DNA of 64,000 bases from Oikopleura dioica (taxonomy: Eukaryota; Chordata; Appendicularia; Copelata; Oikopleuridae): the NCBI GenBank assembly GCA_907165135.1, contig OU015567.1, positions 8,437,001 through 8,501,000 on the forward strand. The letters run 5' to 3'. This document shows positions 33,301 through 42,180 of the stretch, in pieces. Numbering within the stretch: the stretch's first letter is position 1; each line of letters begins with the position of its first letter. The position numbers were made by a program, and so were the translations under genes. The notes under the pieces are model-generated. The model was not told the origin of the DNA. It saw only the letters and a program-made list of their open reading frames with translations, and searched no databases.

Positions 33301-33869
33301 GCCGTATATTCAGCCACTTATGAAAGATTATGTCGAGGGCTTTGGAAGAGCAGATAGCGACTTTTGGATTGGCCTAGGTATTCTGATACCCGATTTATTC
33401 GTTTTTGCTAGTCAATTTTAGATACAATGTCGATTTTGACCGAAAAACCGAAAGAACTGCTCATTTATATTCGCGACATCTATGGAGCAGAGCAAGTTGC
33501 GCGCTATTCTAGCGTCAAAGTCGCATCAAAAGAAGATGATTACGTTATCCAAATCGGTAAAAAAATAGATGGAGACATAGAAGACGACTGGACGATGACG
33601 AATGGAAGACCGTTTGGAAATTTCGATCATAACAGGCCACTCAGTTGCATCGATCCTCTTGCTTATGGATGGTAAGATTATTTATCCTCTATTGGATGCT
33701 TATCATTTTAAGGTGGCACCTGCCTTCCTGTCAAAATCCTAACTTCAACATCTTCATGGGGCGCCAGAGACCAATCGTCCGGCGAATAAACCCCGACGGA
33801 GTTATAGAAGACGTTGCCGTGGCAGAAGCCGCGATGATGATTCGTCCACCGCAAATTACTCAAAGCTAG
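15328..33869 (+). CDS. TN: Tenascin
   Basis: Extracellular-matrix glycoprotein with the diagnostic tenascin order. Basic N-terminal exons at 15328..15382 and 15983..16034 join by phase to 16899..17000, a heptad coiled coil (KIIALEEISKLERKIDRLTK) for oligomerisation. Nine tenascin-type EGF repeats follow in exons at 17044, 17561, 17968, 18231 and 25581 (CSGNGKCDEKTGLCSC is the first). About eighteen FN3 domains run from 25.6 to 33.1 kb, with B-strand Trp in most (FTIKWESP, VSIRWESP, LLTWTPP, KVLWEP, KILWTP). The C-terminal fibrinogen-like domain (CVEVLQNGFDQDG, YCRQKIAGGGWQVIQQRS, YVEGFGRADSDFWIGL) ends with TAG at 33869. Its second half is divergent, with CIDPLAYGWWHLPSC where the calcium site is usually found. 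The first exon and signal peptide are not secure. The 7.1-kb intron 18444-25580 holds a transposon. I saw no RGD. Confidence 0.85.
16039..16898. other. Tenascin intron
   Basis: AT-rich, no nested gene recognised. The donor GTGAGG lies at 16035 and the acceptor ends at 16898; the phase-2 match between the exons on either side is the reason to link them. Open frame 16194-16391 has no splice support. Confidence 0.4.
18444..19322. other. Left flank of transposon in the large tenascin intron
   Basis: Begins with a good GTAAGT donor after the eighth EGF repeat. No coding signal; ends with the TAT next to the transposon's terminal repeat. Confidence 0.5.
19323..19482 (+). repeat. Left terminal inverted repeat
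   Basis: Imperfect inverted copy of 25018-25175, beginning GACGCGCTTTTTTTAAGGTG. Only scattered mismatches and small indels separate the two copies, so the element is probably fairly young. Confidence 0.85.
19590..19780. repeat. GC-rich subterminal tract, left
   Basis: Extremely G+C-rich, built of CGCCCGC-type words with AT-rich punctuation (AAATTTTT). The matching tract is at 24545-24805 and lies in the same orientation, so it is not part of the terminal inverted repeat. It could bind transposase or form unusual DNA structure. Confidence 0.6.
20324..21067 (+). CDS. Zinc finger-RING-like protein carried by the transposon
   Basis: A single-exon 247-residue protein starting MSDYVPIFKMPADKEL. 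An N-terminal C2H2-type finger (YCKLC, then HLRHLRTDH, roughly C-x2-C-x11-H-x4-H) is followed by an acidic linker and a C-terminal RING-like module: NCAICFERI, then HGIHKNC and VECPHCRQKGYF. The order Cys-Cys, Cys, His-x2-His-x2-Cys, Cys-x2-Cys suits a RING-H2 and suggests ubiquitin-ligase activity; this is inference. The codon use is rich in C-ending codons, like host genes and unlike the AT-rich flanks. A poly(A) signal lies 54 bp past the stop. It might be a captured host gene or an accessory transposition factor. Confidence 0.8.
   Translation: MSDYVPIFKMPADKELRYCKLCFWAGTRKSHLRHLRTDHSELFLDGNRPRSSEFCSASEPTEERTYDISIEHFIIKEDNQGGKQLWARIKWNLNNNKRTRFQLSWAKGYVFFDNADLEETIKRTLQKQYTKCGAEKAKEIYDKMKTVATTHEFSNCAICFERIDIDDLCIFLTTAETTCSDKVIHGIHKNCRNTDIATDFVECPHCRQKGYFYPFLNPGTADNKQVPGDNVIILDDTFDDMPPLSPL
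21121..21126 (+). terminator. Poly(A) signal of the RING gene
   Basis: AATAAA 54 bp after the TAA stop of the zinc finger-RING gene. Confidence 0.6.
21156..21752. repeat. Tandem repeat of about 106 bp, six copies
   Basis: Each copy has CACTTTATTTTGA, then GGCCTCTGATTGGCTGAAA, an AT-rich middle with AGATAAAAGGGGG and TAGTTTTTCGAGGGGAA. Copies differ by few substitutions and alternate between two subtypes (AATACTGG and AATGCCGG). Lies between the two transposon genes. The GATTGG in each copy is a CCAAT-box sequence in inverted form. Confidence 0.85.
21754..21904. repeat. Short direct repeat inside the transposon
   Basis: The word TTCAGAAAGGCCTGATCTGT and its surroundings occur at about 21754 and again at about 21878, separated by roughly 124 bp that also share a CTCGAGCTTCC block. 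Confidence 0.7.
22192..24430 (+). CDS. Transposase, hAT-like C-terminus, one frameshift
   Basis: Multi-exon: MDGQPERKRKRDENTESDE (22192..22248), then VVELVARCQEKGFTIVGF to KIDK, then an exon with YKEEFVAFCKKAKKRRFTHE and DYFYSKKMTPAEKK, exons with MAVCSQIIMKNL, KTYKKVSRALLAKMLN and FGGFCDSNGL, an acidic part (DAEETENQNQ, TEPDCSSDEEFDF) and a C-terminal LVSARATSCEAEREFARGSE followed by NRIKADTILKLRQF. The last segment resembles the hAT dimerisation region, where a Ser/Ala pair precedes ERxF. Introns are GT-AG with AATTGCGC-like contents. One intron, after RIKSF near 22958, has no clear GT donor. The reading frame breaks at an A-run at 23800-23804; one added A would restore it. A catalytic triad was not identified. 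Confidence 0.65.
23388..23458. repeat. (TTCGC)n-type microsatellite
   Basis: Alternating CTTTCG and CTTCG units in an intron of the transposase gene. Confidence 0.8.
24545..24805. repeat. GC-rich subterminal tract, right
   Basis: Three near-identical units of about 54 bp built of CGCCCGCCCGCACCCGCGC and AAAATTTTGAAATCGG, preceded by less regular CGGGCGC words. Same strand orientation as the left tract. Confidence 0.75.
25018..25175 (-). repeat. Right terminal inverted repeat
   Basis: Inverted copy of 19323-19482, ending in GCGCGTC and followed by TAT. Confidence 0.85.
25176..25580. other. Right flank of transposon in the tenascin intron
   Basis: Non-coding intron sequence ending in TTTATTTCAG before the exon that completes the ninth EGF repeat. 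Confidence 0.5.
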
Positions 33870-33975
33870 CCACAAAATTGATTAAGAAAACAAATGTACA
33901 TTTATGATCATTACTTCTTCAAATTCCAGACTGCAAATATCTCTATTGCTCGTTTACTTCTATCAAGAAAATGTA

Positions 33976-33981
33976 AATAAA
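33976..33981 (+). terminator. Poly(A) signal of tenascin
   Basis: AATAAA 107 bp after the tenascin stop codon. Confidence 0.55.
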
Positions 33982-34054
33982 TCTGTCTATTAAAAAGCTG
34001 TTTCTAAGATATGACTCATATGAGAGTAAGAAACTCTAAAAAACGAGCATTTAT

Positions 34055-35155
34055 TTAAAATTTTGAATCAAAATAAGTTATACGAAAGAAAAGATGAACA
34101 TGGTCGGATTCGTTCACAAGAACACCTTGAGTTTGCCCAGAAAGATCGTGATTTACTCTCGGCGACTCGCGTGATGGCGCTAAAGATGAGTGAAGAGCAT
34201 CTTCATCGTCTGTTGATTGGACAAGATTTTCGAGTTCTTGTTCTGCAGAATCTTGTAAATCTTCATCGTCGCTGCTTTCGCTGAAGTAAGGAGCTTTTGT
34301 TGTAGGAATCTGTGGAGGTTCTTTTTCGATTTCTCTTTCTTCATTCTCGCACGAATTGATGTCTTCAGTTATTTCTTCGCTGACTGAGTCGACTTCTTCA
34401 ACAATCTCATCTGGCAATTCAGGATCGCGATCATCTTCAGATTCTGCTTCTTCTGAGCTTTCAACCTCCTCAACGATCTCTTTATCAGAATCTTCAAAAG
34501 ATTGTCATCGACTGCTACCGATTTTGATTTTTCCTCAACGACAGTTTGACCGACCTTCTGAAGCGATTCATCAGGCTCTTCTATTTTCGATGGCTCTTCT
34601 GCAGGGTTTGATAAATTGATTTCATCTTTGGATTCGATTTTGATGCCACTGTCGATCTCTTTGTCATCGCATTCTTGATCGTTTTTGGTGAAATTTTGAT
34701 GATTTTCATCGTTATCAGAAAAGTCAGCTTCTATGACAGTTTCGTTCAAATCTTCCGCCTCGTCGGCTGTCGATACCGCGGATAGATCAACAGAAGTGAC
34801 TTCAGTGAGCGACATTTCTTCGGAGCAATACTTGTCAGTTTCGGCTTCAAGAAAAGGGTCAAGGAATTGGTAAGATTTATCGGGCTTGATGAGGGGCGAC
34901 TCGGTCATTTTCGGCTCTGAAGATGTCGGTTTTAGAGAAGATCGCTCGGTACCAGTTGTTTTATCAGAAGGAGATTGAGTAGAAGGAGAATTCGATTTTG
35001 GGGAAATTTCTTCCTTGATTTCAGATTTGGGCGAATTGGAGGCTTCTTTTTGTTCGATATTTTCTTTTGTCTGGACTGCTTTTTGGTTCAAAATTTCTTC
35101 ATTGCTTGTTTGTGAAATAGGTTTATCTACATTTTTCGTGTTGTTCTCTGCACTA
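34055..35155 (-). CDS. Acidic low-complexity protein, frame broken once
   Basis: Reads from just after the glutaminase stop: SAENNTKNVDKPISQTSNEE, then Ser/Lys/Glu-rich sequence (SPKSEIKEEISPKSNSPSTQ), then highly acidic stretches (EIVEEVESSEEAESEDD, SESSDDEDLQDSAEQELENL) and TAA at 34055. The frame shifts at a four-A run on the plus strand (34496-34499); one added base makes the acidic tail continuous. No ATG stands at the head of the frame; the first in-frame Met is at MTESPLIKPD. A Tctag lies 8 nt after the glutaminase stop and could be a trans-splice site. It could be a separate cistron or a further exon of the glutaminase gene. No domain seen; disordered protein likely. Confidence 0.5.
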
Positions 35156-35160
35156 GATAG

Positions 35161-37407
35161 TCAGTAGTCGAGGACACCGACGGAGTTCTCTTCGTCGTCT
35201 TCCGAGTGAATTGTCAAAGCTTCTGCTTTCTTTCGCACGTCGTCGATTAGTGGCCCAGTGAGGGGTGGGGACGAGACGGAGTGATTTCGGCTTGGAATTT
35301 TGATCGATTTACGAAGAAACTCGATGACATCTGAAACGAGAAAAATGTTCAATTTTTACGAGTTAAGGAATGACCCACCTTTTTGCTGGCATTTTATAGC
35401 GTAGTCCATCGGAGTACGACCATATTGGTCCTCGGCTTCGACCGGAACGCCAGCTTTGTTAATGAGGAATTGAGCAGCTTCCACGTGACCTCTCGCTGCA
35501 GCGAGGTGGAGACATGTTACGTCTTCGTATCCGGGCTTGAAAGGTCAAATCCGTTGATGTGGGCGAACATCAAGCGGTGTACGTCGTTTGTTTCGGCTGC
35601 GACCATTAATTTAATGAGCTGCACGGTTTCTGAAAAATAAGTCAGTTAGGTTTATGATCTCTCATGGGCGTTGGCCAACTCTGACCTAAATCTCTTATTT
35701 ATTATTAACCTGATTCAGTACTGTTGGAGAAATCGTGAGCCAATCGAACAGGATCGTACTCATGGAAGTGAAATTTCTCGTTGAGCAATTTGGCGAATTC
35801 AAGTGCTCTGATAGAGTTGGCAGATTTGTCAATCTTTGGAGAGTAAAGAGCAAAACCACCGAAGTTGGGAATGATGATCATTGTTCCTCCGCTGATTCCA
35901 GATTTGGCAGGAAGGCCGACTTCGAAAGCCCAGATACCAGAGTGGTCGTTCATACCAGCGGCAAGCATGCAAGAAAGAGTCGATTTGACCGAGTCGTTGG
36001 AGAAGCACTGTTGGCCGGTGATTGGACAGATACCGCCATTTGCTAGAAAAAAGTAATTTCAAGCTTCAATGCGAAATATTTTACCAAGAGTAGCAGCAAG
36101 GACAGAGAGTGAGTCACAGTTGACAGTGACGTTGCACATTTGAGTGTAGACATCGAGCACATGTTCGACGTTTTTCTTGCTGGCGATGCAGCCTTTTTCT
36201 CTGGAATAAAAATTAAGAGTTTTTAAGTGTTGTAATTATTACCGAAGATAATATGAAATTGAAGAGTTTCGATGGCAATCCTCTCGTTCGGACATAAACG
36301 CAGCATAATCAAAACTAACTGCGTTTTCATCGTCTGCTTGAATGCCCGCCACTTGTCTCATAAAGTCCAAGAATGATCCATGTCGATCAGACTTGTTCAT
36401 TTCCTCTTTGTAAAGAGAAGAAAGCAGAATCGCACCAGCGTTGCCCATAGGATTGTGAGGTCGGCCTTGGTCGTCGAGCTTGATGACATTGAATTGGCCG
36501 CCAGAGGTTTCTTGGCCGACAATCGCATGGATTTTTTCGTGACCGAGCTCGTCCAAACTCATTGCGTAGAGGAACGGATTCATGAGGGCCTAAAGAGGGT
36601 TAGAATTAATGACTTAGCAGACAGTTCTTGCCTGCATGGTGAACATCTTCTTTTTCGACCCGAATCCGCATCTTTGTCCATCAACAGAGCAGAAAGACAC
36701 TGCCCACTCATCATCACAATGATACTCTTTCAAGTACTGTGTGTACGTAGTGAAATCTCCTTTGCACTGACCCCAAGTTTCGTCGTACATTTGTCGAATA
36801 TCACCGAGGAAGGTGGGGAAGTCGGCGATTTCAAATTGATTCTGAATCGCTTGGTAGAGAATTTCCTGGCTGTTCGAAATGACGCCACGGAAGGTTAGGA
36901 AGTCGATACCATGAGCATCGTCTCCGTCGAGGTTATTGACAATGTAGTCGTGGCACTCATCAATGTTGCGGCTGAAAGGTTTATTCACTTCATGTCAACG
37001 AGCTCTGCAACTTACCGAACGTCATAAAGTCGAGGGTCATCCAGCTGCAAGCCAGTGCGCCTAATGACTCGAATAAATCGCTGTCTATCGAGATTTCCTT
37101 GTGGAGTCTTAGATCGATCGAAAATCATTCTCTCGATTTCTTCGTCGCCAGAGCTCGTTCGGCCCATTTCTCGGAACTCTTCAAGAACATCTTCTGTAGA
37201 TGTTATTCTGGGAAAATGTTAAGCTTGCTTTCTTTCTTACTGTAGGTCTTACGTTTGGGTAGAGTCTCGTTTCTTGAGTTCGAGAAGACTAACAGGTCCG
37301 TCATTCGCCATGTCCAAATCTCGACCAAGTCGTTGTCGACCTAACTCAAGAACGACCTTTCGGAATTTGGTCAAAATCCTCTTTCTCTTTGCCGGTCCCA
37401 AAGTCAT
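35161..37407 (-). CDS. GLS: Glutaminase-family protein with altered catalytic residues
   Basis: Eight exons: 37407..37253, 37207..37016, 36971..36632, 36589..36243, 36200..36085, 36042..35710, 35629..35379, 35330..35161. The family fold is clear: VDGQRCGFGSKKKMFTMQ, LYAMSLDELG, RPHNPMGNAGAI, SEREDCHRN, ANGGICPITGQQ, GLPAKSGISGG, then ankyrin repeats (LHLAAARGHVEAAQFL). Mammalian kidney glutaminase hydrolyses glutamine to glutamate in mitochondria through Ser286 and Lys289 (QSCVKP). Here the same place reads QALMNP, so both are replaced, and GMYDFSG reads GMNDHSG. It is therefore probably not a normal glutaminase. The upstream start gives a basic N-terminus (MTLGPAKRKRILTKFRKVV) that fits mitochondrial import; a second Met is at 37311. 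The third intron is GC-AG. A missing base in GGG at 35533-35535 breaks the ankyrin frame. Confidence 0.85.
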
Positions 37408-37940
37408 CTTCAATCAGACTTTTTTCGTTTCTTGGCTCGGTATCAAACGCCAAGCTAAAGAATAGTGCTCTCAGGGATCTGGGGCACTCGTTATATCGGA
37501 TACGCCTAAGCAATAAATTGAGATTGAAATCAGAACTAACGCGTTTACGAGTGTGTTTTATAGCGGTAAATGACAAAGATCGACAAATGATTTCGGCGAA
37601 ATTTTAATTTTCAACCGGTTTGGACGAGTTCGCGAGTAATTAGTTGGAATGAAAGAGGGTTTTTTAGTGAACCATCGAGTCGGGAATTCAAGCGGAATTG
37701 GACCTTTCGAAAATTAGTGACCTAGAATTTTTGATTTTTATCTTCGCCTAGAACTTTTTGGCCATCTAACCTTCGGAGAGTTTTAAATTGACTGCTTCCG
37801 TCCACCTTTTTTATTGAATAAAATGATGACCTGAAGATATTGTCACAATGACGATATAAGCTGCGGCAAAGTACCAAACGTCTGGATATATTTATAATAC
37901 GAGCTTTTTTTAATCATTTTTCTTCGAAAAATTGTACAGT
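37408..37940. other. Spacer between glutaminase and the next minus gene
   Basis: Upstream region of the glutaminase gene. A minus-strand open frame at 37346-37576 overlaps its first exon in another frame and is treated as chance. No TATA box is obvious. Confidence 0.4.
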
Positions 37941-39060
37941 CTAATCGTTCAGCGGCATGAGATGAGCTTTTGAATGAAGAAAAAGCGTTTTCAAGTGGTC
38001 GCTGTATTCCTTCTAAACATATGTTTTAATTTTCTGTATCATACCTCTTTCAAACTGACCTGCTCTTCGATTTTCTCAAGAATCTGCCAACTAAACCTGG
38101 AATTGTTAGTCATGAGAATTTCTTCGGTTTTTTCATTAGAGAATCTTGCTAGGTTGATATCGCATTTTATCGCAAGGGCAAACGCTAAAAGAAAATATGT
38201 AAAAAATGTATTTGGAGGTTTTTCTTACTGAGATAAGAAGCTTCATAAACAGCAATGGTCCCAGATGATGTTGTCAGCATTCCACTTATTTGAGTGCATT
38301 TTTCAGTTTCGTTCAGTTTTTGAAAGAATGTCGCAAGTATTCCCATTATCACAACTTTAGGCCCTTGAATGGCAAGAGGAGGATCGAACTCTTTCTCGTC
38401 TATAAAACTGAAAAGCTTTTTTGTGTCCAGTTCGTTTCGATCAAGAACAGCTGAGAAATGTCTTCGAATGAGAAAGTCCTCGTTTTCGTTGAAAATGTAG
38501 CCTTTGTTCTCAACTGCTGCTTGGTATTTCTTTTCTACGTCTTTTAGACAAGCTTGATTTCTAACCACGCATGCAAGATCTGCAACGATTGCCTCATCAT
38601 CAGAAAGATCCGTTCTAGTGTACCAAACCAGATTCGAATACGCTTCTTTTATCGAAATTTGAAGATTTTCATCAACCAAGCTTGCTAAATTTCCATCTAC
38701 TCGGGAGACAAACTCGTTTCTCCAAGAAGCAATTGCTTTCCAAATTTCAAGATTACTCTCGTGCTTGATTATTGTCAGTCCTTGGCGGATGATTTTCTCG
38801 TCGTCGTCACTTTCAAAAAGATCGATCAACATATTTTTGCGCTAGAATTTCTTGAAAATAAAGAAGATCGAAACTCGTACCTCTTGAAGATTAAATTGAT
38901 TAAAATACTCTTCTCTTTCGAAATAAATCTCTTCATATTTACTCTCGACTGTTTCTGACTGATTAACTTCGTGAATTTCAAGAGTTTTGTTCAAAGCTGC
39001 CATCAACCAAATCATCGCTAAAAGAAAACATCCAAAAAGATATTGCTGCCGTCGAAACAT
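37941..39060 (-). CDS. Type II membrane protein of unknown family
   Basis: Four exons join in phase: 39060..38881, 38841..38229, 38184..38045, 38012..37941, giving 334 residues. After MFRRQQY comes one membrane anchor (LFGCFLLAMIWLMAAL), then a long, presumably lumenal or extracellular part: NKTLEIHEVNQSE, NMLIDLFESDDDEKIIRQGL, WRNEFVSRVDGN, AFALAIKCDINL-type segment and an end KAHLMPLND before TAG. The layout, short basic head and one N-terminal anchor, is common in Golgi enzymes, and its neighbour is a glycosyltransferase, but no catalytic motif is seen. Introns are 32-44 bp. Paired Cys (LACVVRNQAC, EKCTQ, IKCD) fit a secretory-pathway fold. The start is chosen because it directly precedes the anchor. 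Confidence 0.75.
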
Positions 39061-39172
39061 TTTTGAAAGCAAATGAAGACTAAACTGGTGAGAAAATTGA
39101 CCTCAACAACATATTTTCAAATGCAAATAGAGATTCTCCGCGTTTATTTTTTGAGGTTTCAGATCAGTTTAA

Positions 39173-39927
39173 GGATATACCCGATAAAATTGAACTTTTA
39201 TAGCGCCGAAATGCGACGTAAGATCATATATATTTCAAAAGCAATTCTACGTTAAAATGCACGTAGAACTCAAATCTGGTACTTCTTTACATTTTCTCAT
39301 TTGAATTTTTCTCTTTAGAGCGATTTCAAATCTTACTCTCTCGATTACTCGAAATTTTTTGTATAAATCGGTCGAGATTTTTCGATAAATAAGTTCTTTA
39401 GACCCTTATCTGCAATTTTGATGGTTTACTTTTCGTTAATTCCGAAGGAAACCGATTCTAGAGCCATTTCATTGAGGGCTACTCAGCGCGTAAAAGCTCT
39501 ACAAAGCGGCGCGCTGGGAGCTCACTCACTCGACTCCTCTTTTCCGAGAGAAAGTGCGTGGTTGAGCGCACCGCTCTGATTGGTAGCACGCGAAGAAACG
39601 CGCAGAGAAGAAAAATAAGGGTATAAAAGAAGAGAACACTAGAATGGAAATTCGATCGAGTTTAAGAATTTGATCCCATCAATTTTGTAGCTTAGCATCA
39701 TTGCAATACAGAATACGGTTCAGTTTTAGCGATTTAGTGGGAAAATTTCGAGAAATCGAGAGAGTTTGTTTTCAAATCGCTCTAGAGAGGAAAATTCTAA
39801 TGAAAATTTCTAAAAAAGTACCAGAATTTAATTTAACGCACAATTTTAAGTAGGATTGCTATTGAAATAAAAATGATCCGACTTCGTATTTAGGCGCTAT
39901 GAAAGTTCAATTTTATCGGGTATATCC
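39173..39927. mobile_element. TTAA-flanked MITE with long inverted repeats
   Basis: A 755-bp element between two TTAA sites (39169-39172 and 39928-39931). Its ends match as inverted repeats for about 200 bp, beginning GGATATACCCGATAAAATTG, with scattered mismatches. The middle is G+C-richer, with GATTGG and a TATAAAAG at about 39625. No open frame. TTAA duplication is typical of piggyBac and Kolobok families, so a non-autonomous member is likely. It sits about 110 bp upstream of the type II membrane protein start. Confidence 0.8.
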
Positions 39928-40103
39928 TTAAATTCTAAGGTCAACAATTGACTCAACACACCTTTTTGAAAAATGGAATGAATCAGTAGATTATTTAAAT
40001 CTAAAATATGTCATTTGAACATTTTATATGATTTCGATGATACCACAGTTCGGCAAGCTTATCAGCGAAGCCTAAAATATATTTATAAGAGTAAGATCAA
40101 TAT

Positions 40104-41869
40104 CTAGTTTTTCAAACCTTCTCCTTCACTTTTTCCATAACGATCATCTGTGTATTGTTTCTCATTATCCTTCAAAACACAATCACTTTTATGCAAGATC
40201 GATGGTCTGCTGCACCAAGCAATTCTTAGCTCCCCAATCGCGTCTATGAAAAACTCCCGATGTCCTTTTCGTTCGAATTCCGGATCTAAAATCGACTTTT
40301 CTTCCTAAAAAAAACTATTTTTGTACCAAAACGAATTTTGCCAACAGTAGTTGTTCGAGCAAGGAAGAAGTTTTCTATAATATCGACCACTTGACATTCA
40401 TTCTCATAGCCCGGCAAATGAAATGAACTGTATTTCTTTCTATCAAAACAGTATCCATCAGGTGATTTTTGTAAATCCAAAAAGTCATTTTTTGCCCAGC
40501 CGCCCATTACATGACTGAATGACATTTTTAGAGGAGATGAAACGGTTCGGCCGAAGGTTAGGGTTCGGGTCTTTTTTAGGTATTTATAATTTGTTGGTAT
40601 TAATTGACTGTTTGAATTTACCCATTTAAAGCTCCACCGATTATATCATAGCCCGTGTTCTCAGCAACTGCGACCATGTACTCCAAGTTCGTTTCTTCCG
40701 AAAAAATGAAATCATCGTCGACCCAAAGGTAGAATTGCGTGCGAACTTGACTCTGTGCTAGAGCTCTTCCGGCGAACCAGCCCTCTCTTGCCGGCATTTT
40801 GTATTGTTTAACAGTGACCAGCGGGTTCTTGAGTTCCTGGAAATGATCTGTTGGATTGTCATCTGCGACTATCACAGTAATTCCGGGATAGAAGGCGGCG
40901 ATCGATTTTATTAACCTATCGACGCAAGGGTACCGGAGATACGTTTTCGTGATGACGGTAACTCGATCTTTGATCGAATTTGATTTTCGCTGCGTCAAAA
41001 CGGGCAGTTTCGTCCTTTCAATTGTCACCGGGAACTGGATTCTGAAATTGATGTCTCCAACTACTTCGAGAGTGACGACATCTTCAAGTTTTCGACCGTC
41101 GTAGGCTTCAGGAATGTAGGTGGTCTGCTGTAGGGCAGCGTTGAACTCTCCTACAGTCATCTCGTTTCTGCTTATGAAATTGTGATATTCTAGTGTGTCG
41201 GATCGGAGAAGCCCAGGACCATCAATAGCGCAAAAGAAGCAGGAAAATTTGACATTAATTATTTTTGATGACGAGGCCGTCACTGTTATGAGCAATGCAA
41301 CAGATTCGAATGGCTTCAAATTGATTAAAAATGGCTGATATTTTGGCGATCGTAATCAAATACAGACTTTTTATCAATTTCCTGAACTTTATATCCACTT
41401 GATACATATTCAACCGGAATATTGCTAGTGGCAAGCAAAAGAGGCGGCTTTGCGATTTCAAAATAGTGGTCTCTCTGCCATAATTTAACATCATCAAGAT
41501 GCTCTCTCGTAGGCCGAGGCTCAAACCCGGACTTTTTGCATTCGCAACTTCCTCCTTCGATTTCATTGAAAATTTCTGGGATTTCTCTTGACCAAGGGCG
41601 AAGATACGAGATGTCAGTTATATCGTGTTTTCTGTAAATTCTTTGAGACAGTTTCTTTCTTGCTTCGATTTCAGAGTTGTTAGTTCCTGGAAACGATGAT
41701 TGATAACAGATTTTTTTCTCGAAAAGATCTTTATTTGATAAAATAAAATATTTTTATAAAGAAAACGTTTATTATTTACAATTATTAATAATTATTTTGT
41801 GCTTTGTATCATTCCTGAAATATTAAATCCAAGCAAAAAGCCCAAGATAAGGGAGTAATATTCTCTCAT
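40104..41869 (-). CDS. B4GALNT1: Beta-1,4-N-acetylgalactosaminyltransferase, GT12 type
   Basis: Golgi enzyme family that adds GalNAc to gangliosides or related glycans from UDP-GalNAc. Exons: 41869..about 41790 (possible anchor, MREYYSLILGFLLGFNISGM), a long exon to 40622, 40514..40327 and 40285..40104. Hallmarks of the family are VTVITKTYLRYPCVDRLIKS, VIVADDNPTD, EGWFAGRALAQSQV, the DXD-type LWVDDDFIF, and ENFFLARTTTVGKIRFDPEF then HREFFIDAIG. The last introns keep phase. A cysteine pair SCECK precedes the stem-like region. The first intron would need a GC donor (GCACAA), so the anchor exon is tentative. The frame breaks at a four-T run (41341-41344, A on the coding strand); one extra base restores NISPFLI-type reading to QKYQPFLINLKPF. 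Related B4GALNT2 is possible. Confidence 0.8.
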
Positions 41870-42180
41870 TTAAGAAGTTTCAATATAGAAAATTTTTTCA
41901 TCCCGCAGGTTCGTAGACAACCGGCCCCCGATTTCATCAGCGATAAATTTAAGACCGGCAACAACTGCTTTAACACGGGACATGAGCTATCAACAGCGGC
42001 TTAAAACCAATGAAACAACTTATTTGAAACTGACATGAAGAAGAAGAAATGGAAAAATATTTTAATATTGAATCTTTTTTACGGACAATGAGAGAGAAGT
42101 TGTTAATTGAGGTTTATTCGTCTAAGGAGATAAGGTTAGGAACACCCAGAGTTTCTTCCCAACTTCATTTATGTGGCCTT
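41870..42180. other. Spacer upstream of the GT12 gene
   Basis: AT-rich and non-coding; includes possible promoter of the GT12 gene on the minus strand and the former 3' flank of the secreted-protein paralogue. Confidence 0.35.

Noticed and set aside
36380-36898. 172-residue plus-strand open frame
   Set aside because: Antisense of glutaminase exons 3 and 4; no splice or family support.
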